From assembly GCA_028622995.1 (NCBI GenBank), contig JAJQJQ010000016.1, positions 558,001 through 622,000 on the forward strand: a stretch of 64,000 nucleotides of DNA, read 5' to 3'. The position numbers were made by a program, and so were the translations under genes. This stretch comes from Panagrolaimus kolymaensis (Eukaryota; Nematoda; Chromadorea; Rhabditida; Panagrolaimidae). The notes below the pieces were generated by a model that was not told where the DNA came from, ran no database searches, and worked only from the letters and a program-made list of their open reading frames with translations. Positions 25,115 through 36,210 of this stretch are shown one piece after another (the stretch's first letter is position 1; every line of letters begins with the position of its first letter).

Positions 25115-25417
25115 TCAATAATCAATCAAAAGTTTCTTTCAAAAAAAAAATGAAATATAATTTTACTTTGTGATTATTTTAAATATGTAATAAAGTCTTT
25201 TGTTTTTTTGGTTTTCTTTAATAATATTCTTTTCCTCTGTCATGGTACATTAGTATTAGTTGGTAATTATTAACCTTAAAATAGAAGAATACAATCGAGA
25301 TTATTGAAGCTTTTCATTTTAAAGAACGTATTCGAAACTTCTCTGCACCTATTGTTTAGTTTTGTAAAAATTATGATTATTTTTGTTTCATTTTATATTT
25401 AGTAATGAACCAATATG
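25115..25417. other. Intergenic, kinase 3' flank
   Basis: AT-rich with an early poly(A) signal; nothing else recognised. Confidence 0.5.
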
Positions 25418-25874
25418 TTATGTACGCATTTCGAATGCATTATCACCTTCAATTTCGTCTTCATCTCCAGTTCCAGATCCTGGACAAATTTCAGTTTTCA
25501 TTAGCATGTGAGGTTTCTCACTAACTTGAGTTGAAGACTAAATTGGATCTTCTTTTGTTGGTGGTAAAGTTATGGGTGTTCGAGTTGTTCATAAAATTGT
25601 AAAAAGACCCGATTTTGTGGCAGCCTTAGGAGGTGTTGTTTCTTCATCAAGTTTTTCGCTAATTTCAGCTTGGGTTGTTATTTCCACTACAGCAATTAGA
25701 GATGGTGTTGTAGCAACAAATAAATCGTCGTCTCCTTTTCTGTCGTTTCGGCTTTAGTTTTAGAGCTAAAAACTTGCAATAAAAAAACGAAAACTTGATT
25801 TTCTATTCAAATCTTTGAATGGTGAAACCAGCCGCTGGAAAAATTGGCTCGTCATTCTCATTTTCATTTTTCAT
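25418..25874 (-). pseudogene. Broken Thr/Pro/Glu-rich gene remnant
   Basis: On the minus strand a peptide-like frame runs from GDDDLFVATTPS through SEKLDEETTPPKAATKSG and PITLPPTKEDP to GSGTGDEDEIEGDNAFEMRT and a stop at 25418. It is cut by two in-frame stops. A preceding segment in another frame (SKTKAETTEKE) and an ATG-led piece ending GFTIQRFE suggest at least one frameshift. The Thr/Pro/Ala composition and GDD motif recall the repeat protein at 28039, so it could be a decayed relative. That link is inference; no domain is recognised. Confidence 0.45.
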
Positions 25875-27069
25875 GGAACTTTGATTATTGCTTGTCCGTT
25901 ATTTAATTTTGTATATCTATCAATTCTTCTCTTTTTGTAATAGAACGAAAAAAAAGTCTTCGTTCTTGTGCAAGTGGAGTTTTCTCTTTTCTCTCTAACA
26001 TACCTATTGGCTAGTCTGCCTGCTTTCCTTCAAGCCCTATTTTTTCTCCCTTTCCAGTCAATATAAATTTTCTTCATTTACGTGAGGGATTGATTGTAAA
26101 CTTGTTTTAGGCACGTCTGCTGCCATTTGTTTAACGCTATTTTGAACTCATTTTTTTGTTATCATTTTAAATTTTTTAATCAAAAGTAAATTTATTTGTC
26201 CTTCGCGTTTTTAACATATTTTAAAGCTTATTAAATACATTCATTTAATTAATTTTAGCCCCGAACTAATACTACATTCTTCATTTAAATTTAGAATTTT
26301 TATAATTGTAAAAAACCTTTTGCAAAAAAAAAAGTATGCATAAAAGCACACGATATGCAAGCTAAAACTTCAAATGGCTGTATTTTTAGATTGGTCAAGC
26401 GATTTGACAATTCCCCTTACACTTTTATTATATCGAACCTGCTGAACATTATGGTATAAGCAGAGTATAAAAATTTTGCAAATGCTCAAAAGTTACGGTG
26501 ATTTGAAAGTTAGTTAAAGTTTAGAGGTCTAAAAACAGCTCAAATCCATAGATTTTCATGGTTTAAAAGATGAAAATATAAAATTCTCGACCTTTTTTTA
26601 CTATAGAATCAATTAATTCTTAATTAATAAATTAAAAAAACCAAATTAGTCAAACACGAACTTGATAAAAATTTAACTTTTTTAATTTTTTGAAAAGTTA
26701 AAAATTCAACAGTCTACCCGTAGTGTATCGATGGTTATAAGGAAACATATCGAATTCGATCAGTTTTTGGGAAAATGGAGTCTGAAACAATTAAAAGAAA
26801 CAAAATAAAAATTTTGGGTAACAATACAATCAATTTTCTTCCTTATGGATATGGCTATATCCACTATTAATGGTATATCGGGTGTATATGGTGTCACAAA
26901 AAAATCAAAATCTCCAAAATCCACATTTTTTGCTTAGAATCATTTTTTCTACACTAATTCAAAAATTTGAGGAGGTAGTAGTTTTTTTGTAGTGACATAC
27001 TTCATTTTTACATTGCAATTAAAAAACTAAAAAACATTTTAAAAAATGTTTGTTTTTTTCTTTTTACAG
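25875..27069. other. Intergenic, no gene seen
   Basis: About 1.2 kb of AT-rich DNA with stops in every frame. No inverted repeat or RNA gene recognised. Confidence 0.5.
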
Positions 27070-27572
27070 ATACCATACGTTTGATGAGCTTTCTGAACCA
27101 AAATTAATAAATTTAAATAAAATTGTTCAAATTTTAGAGACTGGGTAAAAAGCATGTTATGTTTCAAGATAGGGGTTTTCTTCCACAATATTGGGATACC
27201 TTTGCTGAATGTATGACTCAATCAGCTATTGAATGGGAAGGTGGTCAACGTTGTCGCGATACAATGATTGCATGGAGGACATTAGTATCATTTATAATAA
27301 AACAAATGAGGCAAGGATTTGATGAAGAAAAACAAAATCGTCGCAAATTTAATTCATCAATATTAACACCAGCGACAGCTTATTCTCCATTGAAGCTTTC
27401 ACATTGCCAATTTCCTCAATTGAAACAACTCCCAAAAATCGACAAAAAACATCATCAGCTCAACGAGAAATTGAGCAATCATCTGATTCTGCTTAATTAT
27501 TTTAAATATATTTTTTTACCTAAAAATATTTGCCAAAACATTTTTTATTATTATCGCTTAATTTTTTTATAA
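27070..27572 (+). pseudogene. Globin-like 3' fragment fused out of frame to a copied afadin tail
   Basis: After an acceptor-like TTTTAG (ends 27137) an open segment carries helix G/H-like globin sequence: LGKKHVMFQDRGFLPQYWD, FAECMTQSAIEW and AWRTLVSFIIKQM. A possible earlier exon (27070-27104, TIRLMSFLNQN) runs into two stops and no donor follows it. From 27421 the frame enters duplicated afadin DNA in a different frame and ends at 27572. No haem-binding E/F helices are present. Best read as a truncated nematode globin copy brought next to the duplicated segment; a new chimeric gene is possible but unsupported. Confidence 0.6.
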
Positions 27573-27966
27573 TTCTTTGTACAGTTTTTATCTTCTCAAA
27601 AACACATCAGTTTTTTATTATTACGCAAAAAAATTGTTTTTTATTAAAGCTTTTTAAATTATATTCACTTATTTATCGCTAATATTTTGAGACTGCAATA
27701 AACATATTTGATTTACTATTATTATGTTTCAAACAACAGTAAAATATCATACATAATTTTTACAACGACCACAGTAATCTTGGAAAACTCGAAATATTTG
27801 TAGAAAGTTCGAACTTTTAAAAGCAATCAATTATTTTCTCTCCTTTTTCGATGCGCTTTCAAAAAAATTTTATTTTATTCGCAAAATACAAAAATTTGCA
27901 TATTCCTTTTTCATGCATCTTTGGCGATGCTTCAAAATAATATAAAAGCCTTTGAAAACAGTTTTT
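27421..27966 (+). repeat. Second copy of the 546-bp afadin 3' end
   Basis: Matches 23117-23662 at a constant offset of 4304 bp with two apparent substitutions. Its right end lies 72 bp before the ATG of the gene at 28039 and so forms part of that gene's upstream region. Confidence 0.92.
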
Positions 27967-28038
27967 CGCTTTCATTTCTTTTCATTGCTATCGCTGGTGA
28001 ATAGACGACGCTTCTCAACGCGCTGATCAACTTCAAAA

Positions 28039-29726
28039 ATGTTTGGACTTCTTTTATTGTTTATTGCTGCTGGAATTGGGTATATTTTTTATACAAAATA
28101 TATCCTTCAAGGTGGAAATCAAACAACTTCAAGAAATGATCCAGGTCATAATGCTCCAAAACGTGCATCATCTTCTCTTGGTCTCAAATGTGAAAGTTCC
28201 AAAAGCAAATCAAAGGTGGCTACTTCTTCGTCAAAATCTAGGTTGATTCCAGAACAACTAGCTGCAAAATCAACAGTATCAGGAATTTCATCAAAATCAT
28301 CTTCAAAGAAATCTCCAACTCCTCGTCCAATTCAAGTTATTTCTCTCGGAATTGGTGGTGATGATTTAGCTCCTGGTGTTGTTCAAGAAACTAAAGCTTC
28401 TACTGCTCCATCAGTTGCTCCTGGTGTTGTTCAAGAAACTCAAGCTCCTCCATCTTTAGCTCCTCTTGTTCAAGAAACTCAAGCTCCTCCATCAGTTGCT
28501 CCTGGTGTTGTTCAAGAAACTCAAGCTCCTCCATCTTTAGCTCCTCTTGTTCAAGAAACTCAAGCTCCTCCATCTGTTGCTCCTGGTGTTGTTCAAGAAA
28601 CTCAAGCTCCTACTGGTCCATCTGTAACACCTATTGAAACGCCTGTTCCAACTGCTACTCCAACGCCTGAACCAGAAAAACCAAAAGATGAAGAAAAGCC
28701 TAAAGCAGAAGAGAAACTCAAAGATGAAAAAGTTGAAGAATCTTCAAGTCGTGATGTCAAAACTGCAATTGAACCTAGTGATGCTGCAGAAGATGGTGGC
28801 GCTGTTAAAGGTACAACCGCTCCTCAAGCAAGTCAAAGTGTACGTTTTTTTTATTATTAACTTGAAATTAACATAAGCTTTGAAATTTTAGCCTACCTTG
28901 GATGTCATTACTGCTCGATCACCTGCTCCATCTGAAGATCCAACCGGTGCCCAAATAAGTCATAGCGTAAGTTCTTTTTTATATTATTCTTTTTATTAAC
29001 TCAAAATTTTAGCCTACTTTGGGTGTCATTACTGCTCGATCTCCTGCTCCATCCGAAGCTATTGCTGGTGCTGCTGCCGATGATGCTGGTGCTATGCCTA
29101 TTTCACAAAGCGTAAGATCTTTCATATTTTTAGAGTTATAATTAACTTTAACTTTTTTAGCCTACTATGGATGTAGTTACCGCAAGATCACCAGCTCCAT
29201 CTGAAATTCCTGCTGCCGTCGTTGTTGCTCCTATTCTTGAAGATCAAAAACCAAGTGATGATGTCAAGACTGCCATGGTTATTCTTGAACCAACTTTAGC
29301 TCCTATTAAACATGTAAGTGTTTTCAAGTTTCATTTCTTTAACTTTACAATTTCATTTTTTAGGAAGGTGAAACTGCCGCTGCTACTCTTCCAGCTCCTA
29401 TTGCTGTCATCTCAGAAGATCAAAAGCCAACATCCGACGAAAATAACAATTCTGCTGCTTCTGCACCCGCTCCTCTCGTTGATCCAACAAATGCCGCTGC
29501 TGCTGGTGTTGGAGGTTCTGAACGTGAAAAGAAGAAGAAAAAGAAGTCAAAGGATAAGAAAAAATCAAAGAAGGATGGCAAAAGTGAAAATGGTAGTGAA
29601 AAGAAGAAAAAGAAGAAGTCCAAGAAGAACAAATCAAAAAGTGAAAAGAAAAAGAAGAATACTGGTGGCTCAACATCTGAAGAAAAGAAGCCTGAAGAAA
29701 CCACTACTCCTCCTCCAGCTATTTAG
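28039..29726 (+). CDS. Membrane-anchored low-complexity protein with duplicated exons, 496 aa
   Basis: Five exons keep phase 0: 28039-28839, 28892-28966, 29013-29111, 29161-29313, 29364-29726. Residues 1-23 are a signal anchor (MFGLLLLFIAAGIGYIFYTK). A Ser/Lys-rich stretch follows, then a Pro/Ala/Val repeat in which QETQAPPS(V/L)AP(GV/L)V alternates; then a Glu/Lys part. Exons 2, 3 and 4 all begin PT(L/M)(D/G)V(I/V)TARSPAPSE, so they arose by exon duplication. The C-terminus holds a long Lys/Ser run before a TTTPPPAI end. No enzyme domain is seen. A single-pass membrane or secreted mucin-like role is possible; function unknown. AATAAA follows near 29778. Confidence 0.75.
28368..28625 (+). repeat. 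Coding minisatellite (27-residue period)
   Basis: Within exon 1 of the gene above, a unit of about 81 bp encoding two half-repeats (QETQAPPSVAPGVV and QETQAPPSLAPLV) is repeated about two and a half times with degenerate edges. Such arrays vary in copy number between strains. Confidence 0.8.
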
Positions 29727-30311
29727 TGATTTTTCTTTTAATTTTGGATTGTATAAATTGAATCTGATATTGACAAAATAAACTCTTTAAAAATAAACAT
29801 AAATGTGTTAATTATGAAAAAGGCATTAAAGTCGAATGAACCATGTTAAAAAATATAAAATAAGATTTTTACATAAAGTTTGTAAAGGAAAGAAAAATTG
29901 TAACTGAGAATGCAATACTTTGTTTTTATTACGTTAATTTTATTTATTTTTCCAAAGTTTTTATGTAGTTGAAATCATTTTATGCTTTGGAATCCATAAA
30001 ATTAAAAATATCTGCAGAGACGCAATTAATTAAATATTTTTATAAAGAATTGAAAAGACATAAAGCAACAACAACAGCCGATGATCATTAACAAAAATAG
30101 GGACTTTTTACATTTATTGTTCCTTTACCAATTGTTCCTAATAATGGCAGCCGCAGCAGCAGCGATGGATGATTGAAATAAAATATTACGATTCCAAAAA
30201 ATTTGAAAAAATCAATTCTTTATATCCATTGTTTATTCTTTTTTCAATTTTTATTTTTAAATATTGAATCCAATTTGATTTTTCATCGATTGGCTGCTTT
30301 ACACTTTCAAA
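29727..30311. other. Intergenic
   Basis: Poly(A) signals of the upstream gene, then AT-rich DNA with a GCAGCC-type trinucleotide patch near 30148. Nothing else recognised. Confidence 0.5.
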
Positions 30312-31238
30312 ATGTCTACCAATAAACCATCAAAAGGTTCATTACCACGAGTTATATTTATTGATGGAGCAAATTTTATGAATGTTTTTCGTGAAGTCAC
30401 GAAAGGATATTCGTACTCATTGGTTGAAAAGTAGCTAAATCTCTCTAAATATTACTATTTAGTAAAATTATTTTTAGACGCAAAAATGCTTTTCATTTGG
30501 TTCCAGTTATTTGGTATTTTATTTCAAGAGGTTATGTTGTTAGAGTTGTTGTGAATAGATTTTCATTGAAGCCGCATAGCACTTTGAATGCTTGGATTTT
30601 GGAAGTAAATTTTTATCTTTTTTATTCATTGCATTTCAGTATAACCTGAAACTCTTTTAAAGGAATTGCGCCAAATGGAATTGTTAAAATTTCCTGAAAA
30701 TGAAGGTGAAAAGGAAGCAGATGATCGTTTTTTGCTTCATCAAGCAGAGAAATATGGAGCTATCATTCTTTCAAATGATAAATTTTGTAACCATCTTGAA
30801 TATCGAGCCGCAGCTTTAAAATACAGAATGAGTTATGAAAGAAAAAAGAAACGCATTGATTTTGAAAATATTACAAATTCTTTTCCCATCGGTTGTATGT
30901 ATACTTTTTACGGCAAAAAAGGTGATCTTGCATATATTCTTAATTAATTTTAAAAAATCGAATCAAATTATTCTTTTTTAGAACAGCTTATAGCAGAACC
31001 TTCGTCACGTGATTATGACAATGTTGAAAAATCTTTAAAGGATATTCCTTTTATAAATTCTACAAATTTACGAAGACTTGAACTTCTCCTTCTTTATTTA
31101 CATTGTGATTTATGCGCGAAATTTGGTGTACCTCTTCCAGATGTAGCATCAAAATACATTGATCCAAACAAAGAATTTCCTGTAAATTTTAGAGGATTCG
31201 AAAGAATAGCAAATCAAGGATATCATCCACGATACTAA
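30312..31238 (+). CDS. NYN/PIN-type RNase of the Zc3h12a (Regnase) family, 253 aa
   Basis: Four exons, 30312-30430, 30478-30604, 30663-30921 and 30982-31238, join in phase. The core matches the Regnase-type NYN fold: VIFIDGANFM (first acidic residue), WYFISRGYVV, ILEELRQM, EADDRFLLHQAEKYGAIILSND. Together these supply the four acidic residues that bind metal in this RNase family. Human and worm relatives degrade mRNA stem-loops. There is no CCCH zinc finger and no N-terminal UBA-like region; about 85 residues after the core show no known domain. The gene lies 300 bp upstream of the helicase gene on the same strand. RNA targets are unknown. Confidence 0.82.
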
Positions 31239-31538
31239 TATATTTATCATTTTATTGTTGGTTTTATATTGCTTTAATTAAAAATAAATGATTCGTTTTA
31301 TTTTTAAAAAGGATTTTTAAATACAGTATTATTCTGGAAATTTTACATTTTTTGTATTTGGCTTGCTTCTTCCCTGAAATTGTGGAGTATTGTTTATTCT
31401 TGCTAAGACAAACGGATCCATTTTTTGATGCTTTCTTTTTTTCATTCATTGAAATTTTTTTTACACATTTTGAACAAGATTTTTAGTTTCTTCTGATTCT
31501 AAACTTTCGTTCTTTCTTTCACTTATACGGGTATCATC
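31239..31538. other. Intergenic gap between NYN RNase and helicase
   Basis: 300 bp, longer than the usual spacing of about 100 bp in C. elegans operons. No clear acceptor lies close to the helicase ATG, so separate promoters are at least as likely as an operon. Confidence 0.4.
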
Positions 31539-34500
31539 ATGTCAGATAAAGTAAGTTTTTATTTATTAAAAAGGCCTAAAATTAATATGATTTATTATAG
31601 GAATATCAAACTGCTTCTGATGATGAAATTTACGCGTTTATGACTTTTCTGGGAATTTCTGTTTTAACTGAAACAACTTTAAATGATGCTTATCGTCGCT
31701 TGATTAGAGTTCATCATGTTGATAAGGGTGGTGATATCGGAAACAATCAAGCACTTACTCGAGCTCGACGAATTCTCAAATCATGTTTGGATAATAAACG
31801 CTTTGTTCCTCCAAGAAATGGTACACCTGGTTCATCACCTTCCAAACCACGACAATCTGGAACTTTTGATGAACATTATGAATATGCCAATGCTGAAGAT
31901 TCTTTTGAACATTATACCAAGGGCTTCCGACCAAAACAACAAAATCCAAAATATTATTTTAAACAAACAAAATTTGATAAAGCATTTCGACAAGGTTGGA
32001 AACATCCTGAAGAACCTGAAGATCCAATAAACTCGGATGTTGGTAAAGCGCGATCTCGACCAAAGAAATATAATAACGATTATGTTTATTCTGACGATGA
32101 CGAATTCATTCCAAATGACAAACAAAATTTTGCAACGAAAAATGAAGGAGAGCCTAGAGTGTTAGTTTAAAGATCTTTTTTTTTGTTTATCATTTTGTAT
32201 TCACAATTTTTAGGATTCGTGGTGGTTTGGAGCTTCGTAAGCCACTCAATGGAATTGAATTGCCTGATAACTACGATGAGCTATCAAAATCTGGCGTTAA
32301 ACTGGAAGAACTTAAAAGAGACGAGCTTCAAACGAATCCAAGATTACAGGTTGGTTATAACTTATTTAAAATCAAACGGTCACTATCTTAATATTTTTAG
32401 GAACTTTACAAATTGCTGAGCTCTTTTGATTCCTCTCCGTCATTTGACACTTTGATGCAACGGACGAAAGCTTTTGTTTATATAGACTGGGCTCAATCAA
32501 CGGTTTGCTTCATTTTTTCTTATCTCCAATGATTTATAAAATTTTTAGCAATCCGACACTACCCAATATCAAAATATTGCTCTTGAACCAAATCGACTTG
32601 GTAGTGTAACAATTACTCTTCCAAAATTTGAAGAAGATGAACTAGTTGATGATCGTCTTACCGAAGGTGCACTTATCGAACTTTATTCAGTGTATGAAAT
32701 TGGAATTCGTGCAAAAGCCACTGTTGATACTGTTGATTGGGAACTTCATCGAATTACAGTGACGTTTACAAATAAGACGTTGGGTGATCAATTAATAAAC
32801 TCTGGACATGTTAGTTTCTTCCTTTGTTTAGATTGAAAAATTATATTCAAAATGCTCTTTTTAGCGATGTAACATTAGCATGTCTCCATCTCGTTTCATT
32901 TATCGTGCCTTCATCCGTGGAATTACTGAAATTATTAACAAGAATATGGTCGATTATGTTTATCCTGAACCAAATTTTGATGAAGAATATAAAGAATTCT
33001 CTGATGTAACTGAACAACGAATTTCTGATCGAATTAATCATGAACAAAGCTCAGGAAGCATTCTGTTTAATCCACAACAAGAACGTGCTATTGATACTAT
33101 TGTTAATAATGCCTGTGGTAATTATCCATTCCTTCTCTTTGGACCACCTGGTACTGGTAAAACTGCAACTTTGGTTGAATGCGTTCATCGAATAACCAAA
33201 ATGGGAAAAGATAAACGAATTTTGGTTTGTACTCCTTCAAACATGGCTGCCGATGTTATTGCTTCTGCGCTTCTTCAAAGAGATTTCATTGATAAAAAAT
33301 ACATTTTTCGAATGAACTCATTGTCTTTTGAATACAAAAAAAGAAACAAGACTTTGGATGGAATCACTTGTATTACGAAAGAAGGTTCAACCTATTGCTT
33401 TGGAATTCCATGCCTTAGAAATCTTCAAGTTTTCCGAGTTATTATTACAACTTTAACATCTTCAACTTACTTAAATCTTGCTGGTGGATTGCGTGGTTAT
33501 TTTTCTCATATTCTAATTGATGAAAGTGCACAAGCAACTGAACAAGAAACAATGCTTCCAATTGGCGGTTTAGCGATTCCTGGAAAAACTACTGTAGCTC
33601 TTTTTGGTGATCCAAAACAACTTGGTGCTGTTGATAAAATTGCCGTTTTACGTGACTTTGGTTATAGTAAATCTATGATGGAGCGGTTAATGAATCTTCC
33701 TGCATATGAATCGGGTGATCATCGACTTTATGTTATGTTAGAACAAAATTACCGAACTCATGGCTTAATTCTTCGACCTGCATCACGCTTGTTTTACAAA
33801 CAAAAATTAATTTCAATGAAAACTGACAAAAGACTTTATGAAATGTGTGGATGGTCAGAATTACCTAATCCAGTAATTTTTTAATTTTTTAAAAGCAAAG
33901 TTATTAGTAAAATAAATTTTAGAGCTTTCCTGTTATTTTCCATTCGATCCGTGGCAGCCGTGAAATCAAATCTGCGACAGCTTCTTACAGAAATAATTAT
34001 GAACAAGATCTTTGTATCGACTATGTTAAGAAAATAATGAAACATGGTTGGGGACAATATTGAAAATTAGGGCAAATAAAAAGACGGTTTTTTAGGTGTG
34101 GAGAGCCAAGACATTGGAATTATTAGCCCTTACAAATATCAACAAATTGCTGTCAGAGATTCTTTGATTAAAAACAAAATTTATGCTGTTACTGTTAATT
34201 CTGTTGAAGGATTCCAAGGGTCTGAACGAAAAATTATTATCTTTCTCACTTCTAGAACTAATTCTATGGGATTTTTGTCTTGTGATAAAGTGAGTATTTT
34301 ATTTTAACTTTTTTGTTATCATTACTTTATTTTTTTTAGCGTTTAAACACTTCAATTACTCGTGCCCAACAACTTCTTATCATTCTTGGTGATGAAGGAC
34401 TTTTGAGCAAACATATCGCTTGGGATCGCTTTATTCAATATTGTCGCCATCATAATGGATTTAAGCCTAGTGTTTTATGCGGAGCTAATGAAAATACAAA

Positions 34501-35732
34501 CTTTGGTCCTCCTCCTGGTTTTCCTATCTATCAAATATTATCTGCACCTCCTGGATTTGAAAAACCTGTTTTAAATGCTATTCCAACCAATATTCAAGGA
34601 AAAGTTAATACAGCGTTAGTTTTACATTTTGATTATAGATTTTTAATTTCTTTATTTTAGTTATGCGAATACTACAGAAGAAATGAAAGCTGAATACGAT
34701 ATCGACGATGACCATGATTTTCCATTCAATGAGATGAATGATGTTTCAGAATACAATGAACTTGATGATGAATGGGTTGATGCAAGATCTGAAGTTGAAA
34801 ATTTTGAACCTGAACCTTATCAAAGACACAATGCTTACGATGATTTGGAATATAATCGAGAACATGGGTAACTACAATACTTTATTTAACATCTATCATA
34901 TTATTTATTTAGATTTTATGAAAATGGTCATGATCAATATTGGGATGAACATGCACGTCCATCAAGAGGTCATGCTTATGCTAATAATTATGGCTATAAT
35001 GGAAGGTAATTTTAATACTTTTTTTAAAACTCAATATCCAAAATCTTTAGACTTTATGATGAAACCCATCGTCATCAATATTCGGCATCGAATGATGATA
35101 ATACTGCTGACCATGATTTTTATCCCAGTAGTTATTATTATGATGAAGATGATAATGCTGAAAGGTACACCATTTTATTTTTAATATTATTACATATTTT
35201 ATTTAGAAACTATGAAACTGATCATTATCCTAATTATGAAAATGGCCGGTATACTGCTTTGGAATCCGATGAAGTCGTTGATCCTATAGTTCCATTAAGA
35301 AATGGACATCCAACTGATTCTAATTACGACCAAAGGTAACTCAATATCACATTCTTACGGATTCTTATGCATTTTATTTAGAAATTATGATACTGATCGC
35401 CATAGACATTGGGAATCACCTTCGAATCAACAACCTGCAGAACATAATTTTTACCCATATTGTGGGGATTCAACTGATATTCAACATGACGAAAGGTAAT
35501 AACTTTTTACAATATTTTATTTAGGTACTACTACATGCGTATTTTTTTTAGAGATAATGGAACTGACCGCTTTCGATTTATGTCACCAACTTCGAGTAAA
35601 CCTGCTGAACCAGATGATTTCAATAAATTGGCTGAAGACATTATGAAAAAACTAAAGTATGTTGATTTTTTATTGTGATGCTTTTTTCTCATCTAATGTT
35701 AATATAATTTTAGTGATAGACGATCAAGGTAG
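31539..35732 (+). CDS. J-like domain plus MOV10/Armitage-like SF1 RNA helicase with repetitive tail, 1150 aa
   Basis: Sixteen exons keep phase: 31539-31550, 31601-32160, 32214-32349, 32401-32502, 32549-32809, 32865-33872, 33923-34046, 34096-34289, 34340-34614, 34661-34867, 34913-35005, 35051-35164, 35207-35335, 35382-35495, 35552-35656, 35714-35732. Residues about 15-70 resemble a J domain (LNDAYRRLIRVHHVDKGGD), but the Hsp70-activating HPD is HVD. The helicase core has NPQQERAID, LLFGPPGTGKT, VCTPSNMAAD, ILIDESAQATE, FGDPKQLG, QNYRTH, VEGFQGSE and LNTSITRAQ, in the order of SF1B MOV10/Armitage/ERI-6/7 helicases. These act in small-RNA pathways and transposon or virus control. The tail (after about 880) is rich in Asp, Glu, Tyr, Asn and His, encoded by five similar phase-2 symmetric exons. 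The role is probably RNA-related; details unknown. Confidence 0.85.
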
Positions 35733-36210
35733 ACGGGTGAAATTGTCGTATAATATTATGCCATCATGATCTTTGAAATGCTTTTCATTATTTTAATTTG
35801 TTTTTTATATGAAATGAATTTTGTGTGTTTTAATAATAAAAAAAATGTTTATATTAGCGATTCAAAAGTAAACATAGAATTATTAACAGTATATATGCAT
35901 TTTGACATTTGTAACACTTTTTGTGGAATTTTTAAGCAGTTTCGTTTACTTTAGTTTGTTTTTATTACGTAAAGGCCTTTTTTGTTATTTGTTTCTAAAC
36001 TTTACTTTAAAATGAAATATCGTAGTTGCGAAAAGCTCTTTCACCATTCTTCTTTCTACCTAAAAAAGGGAGGTTAATAGTTTTCCTTTTGCCATATTTG
36101 ATTGATAAGAAATTTGACATCATTTTTTGGGAACAAAAAATAATATTTAAAGAAATGATAAACTTTGTTTCGGATGTTAGTTCAAAAGAACAAAAGTGTA
36201 AAATAAAATA
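35733..36210. other. Intergenic between helicase and sugar transporter
   Basis: Helicase 3' flank, then AT-rich upstream DNA of the transporter. No supported gene. Confidence 0.5.

Noticed and set aside
29407..29704. Phe/Ser-rich minus-strand frames
   Set aside because: Antisense shadow of the Lys/Ser-rich C-terminus of the 28039 gene.
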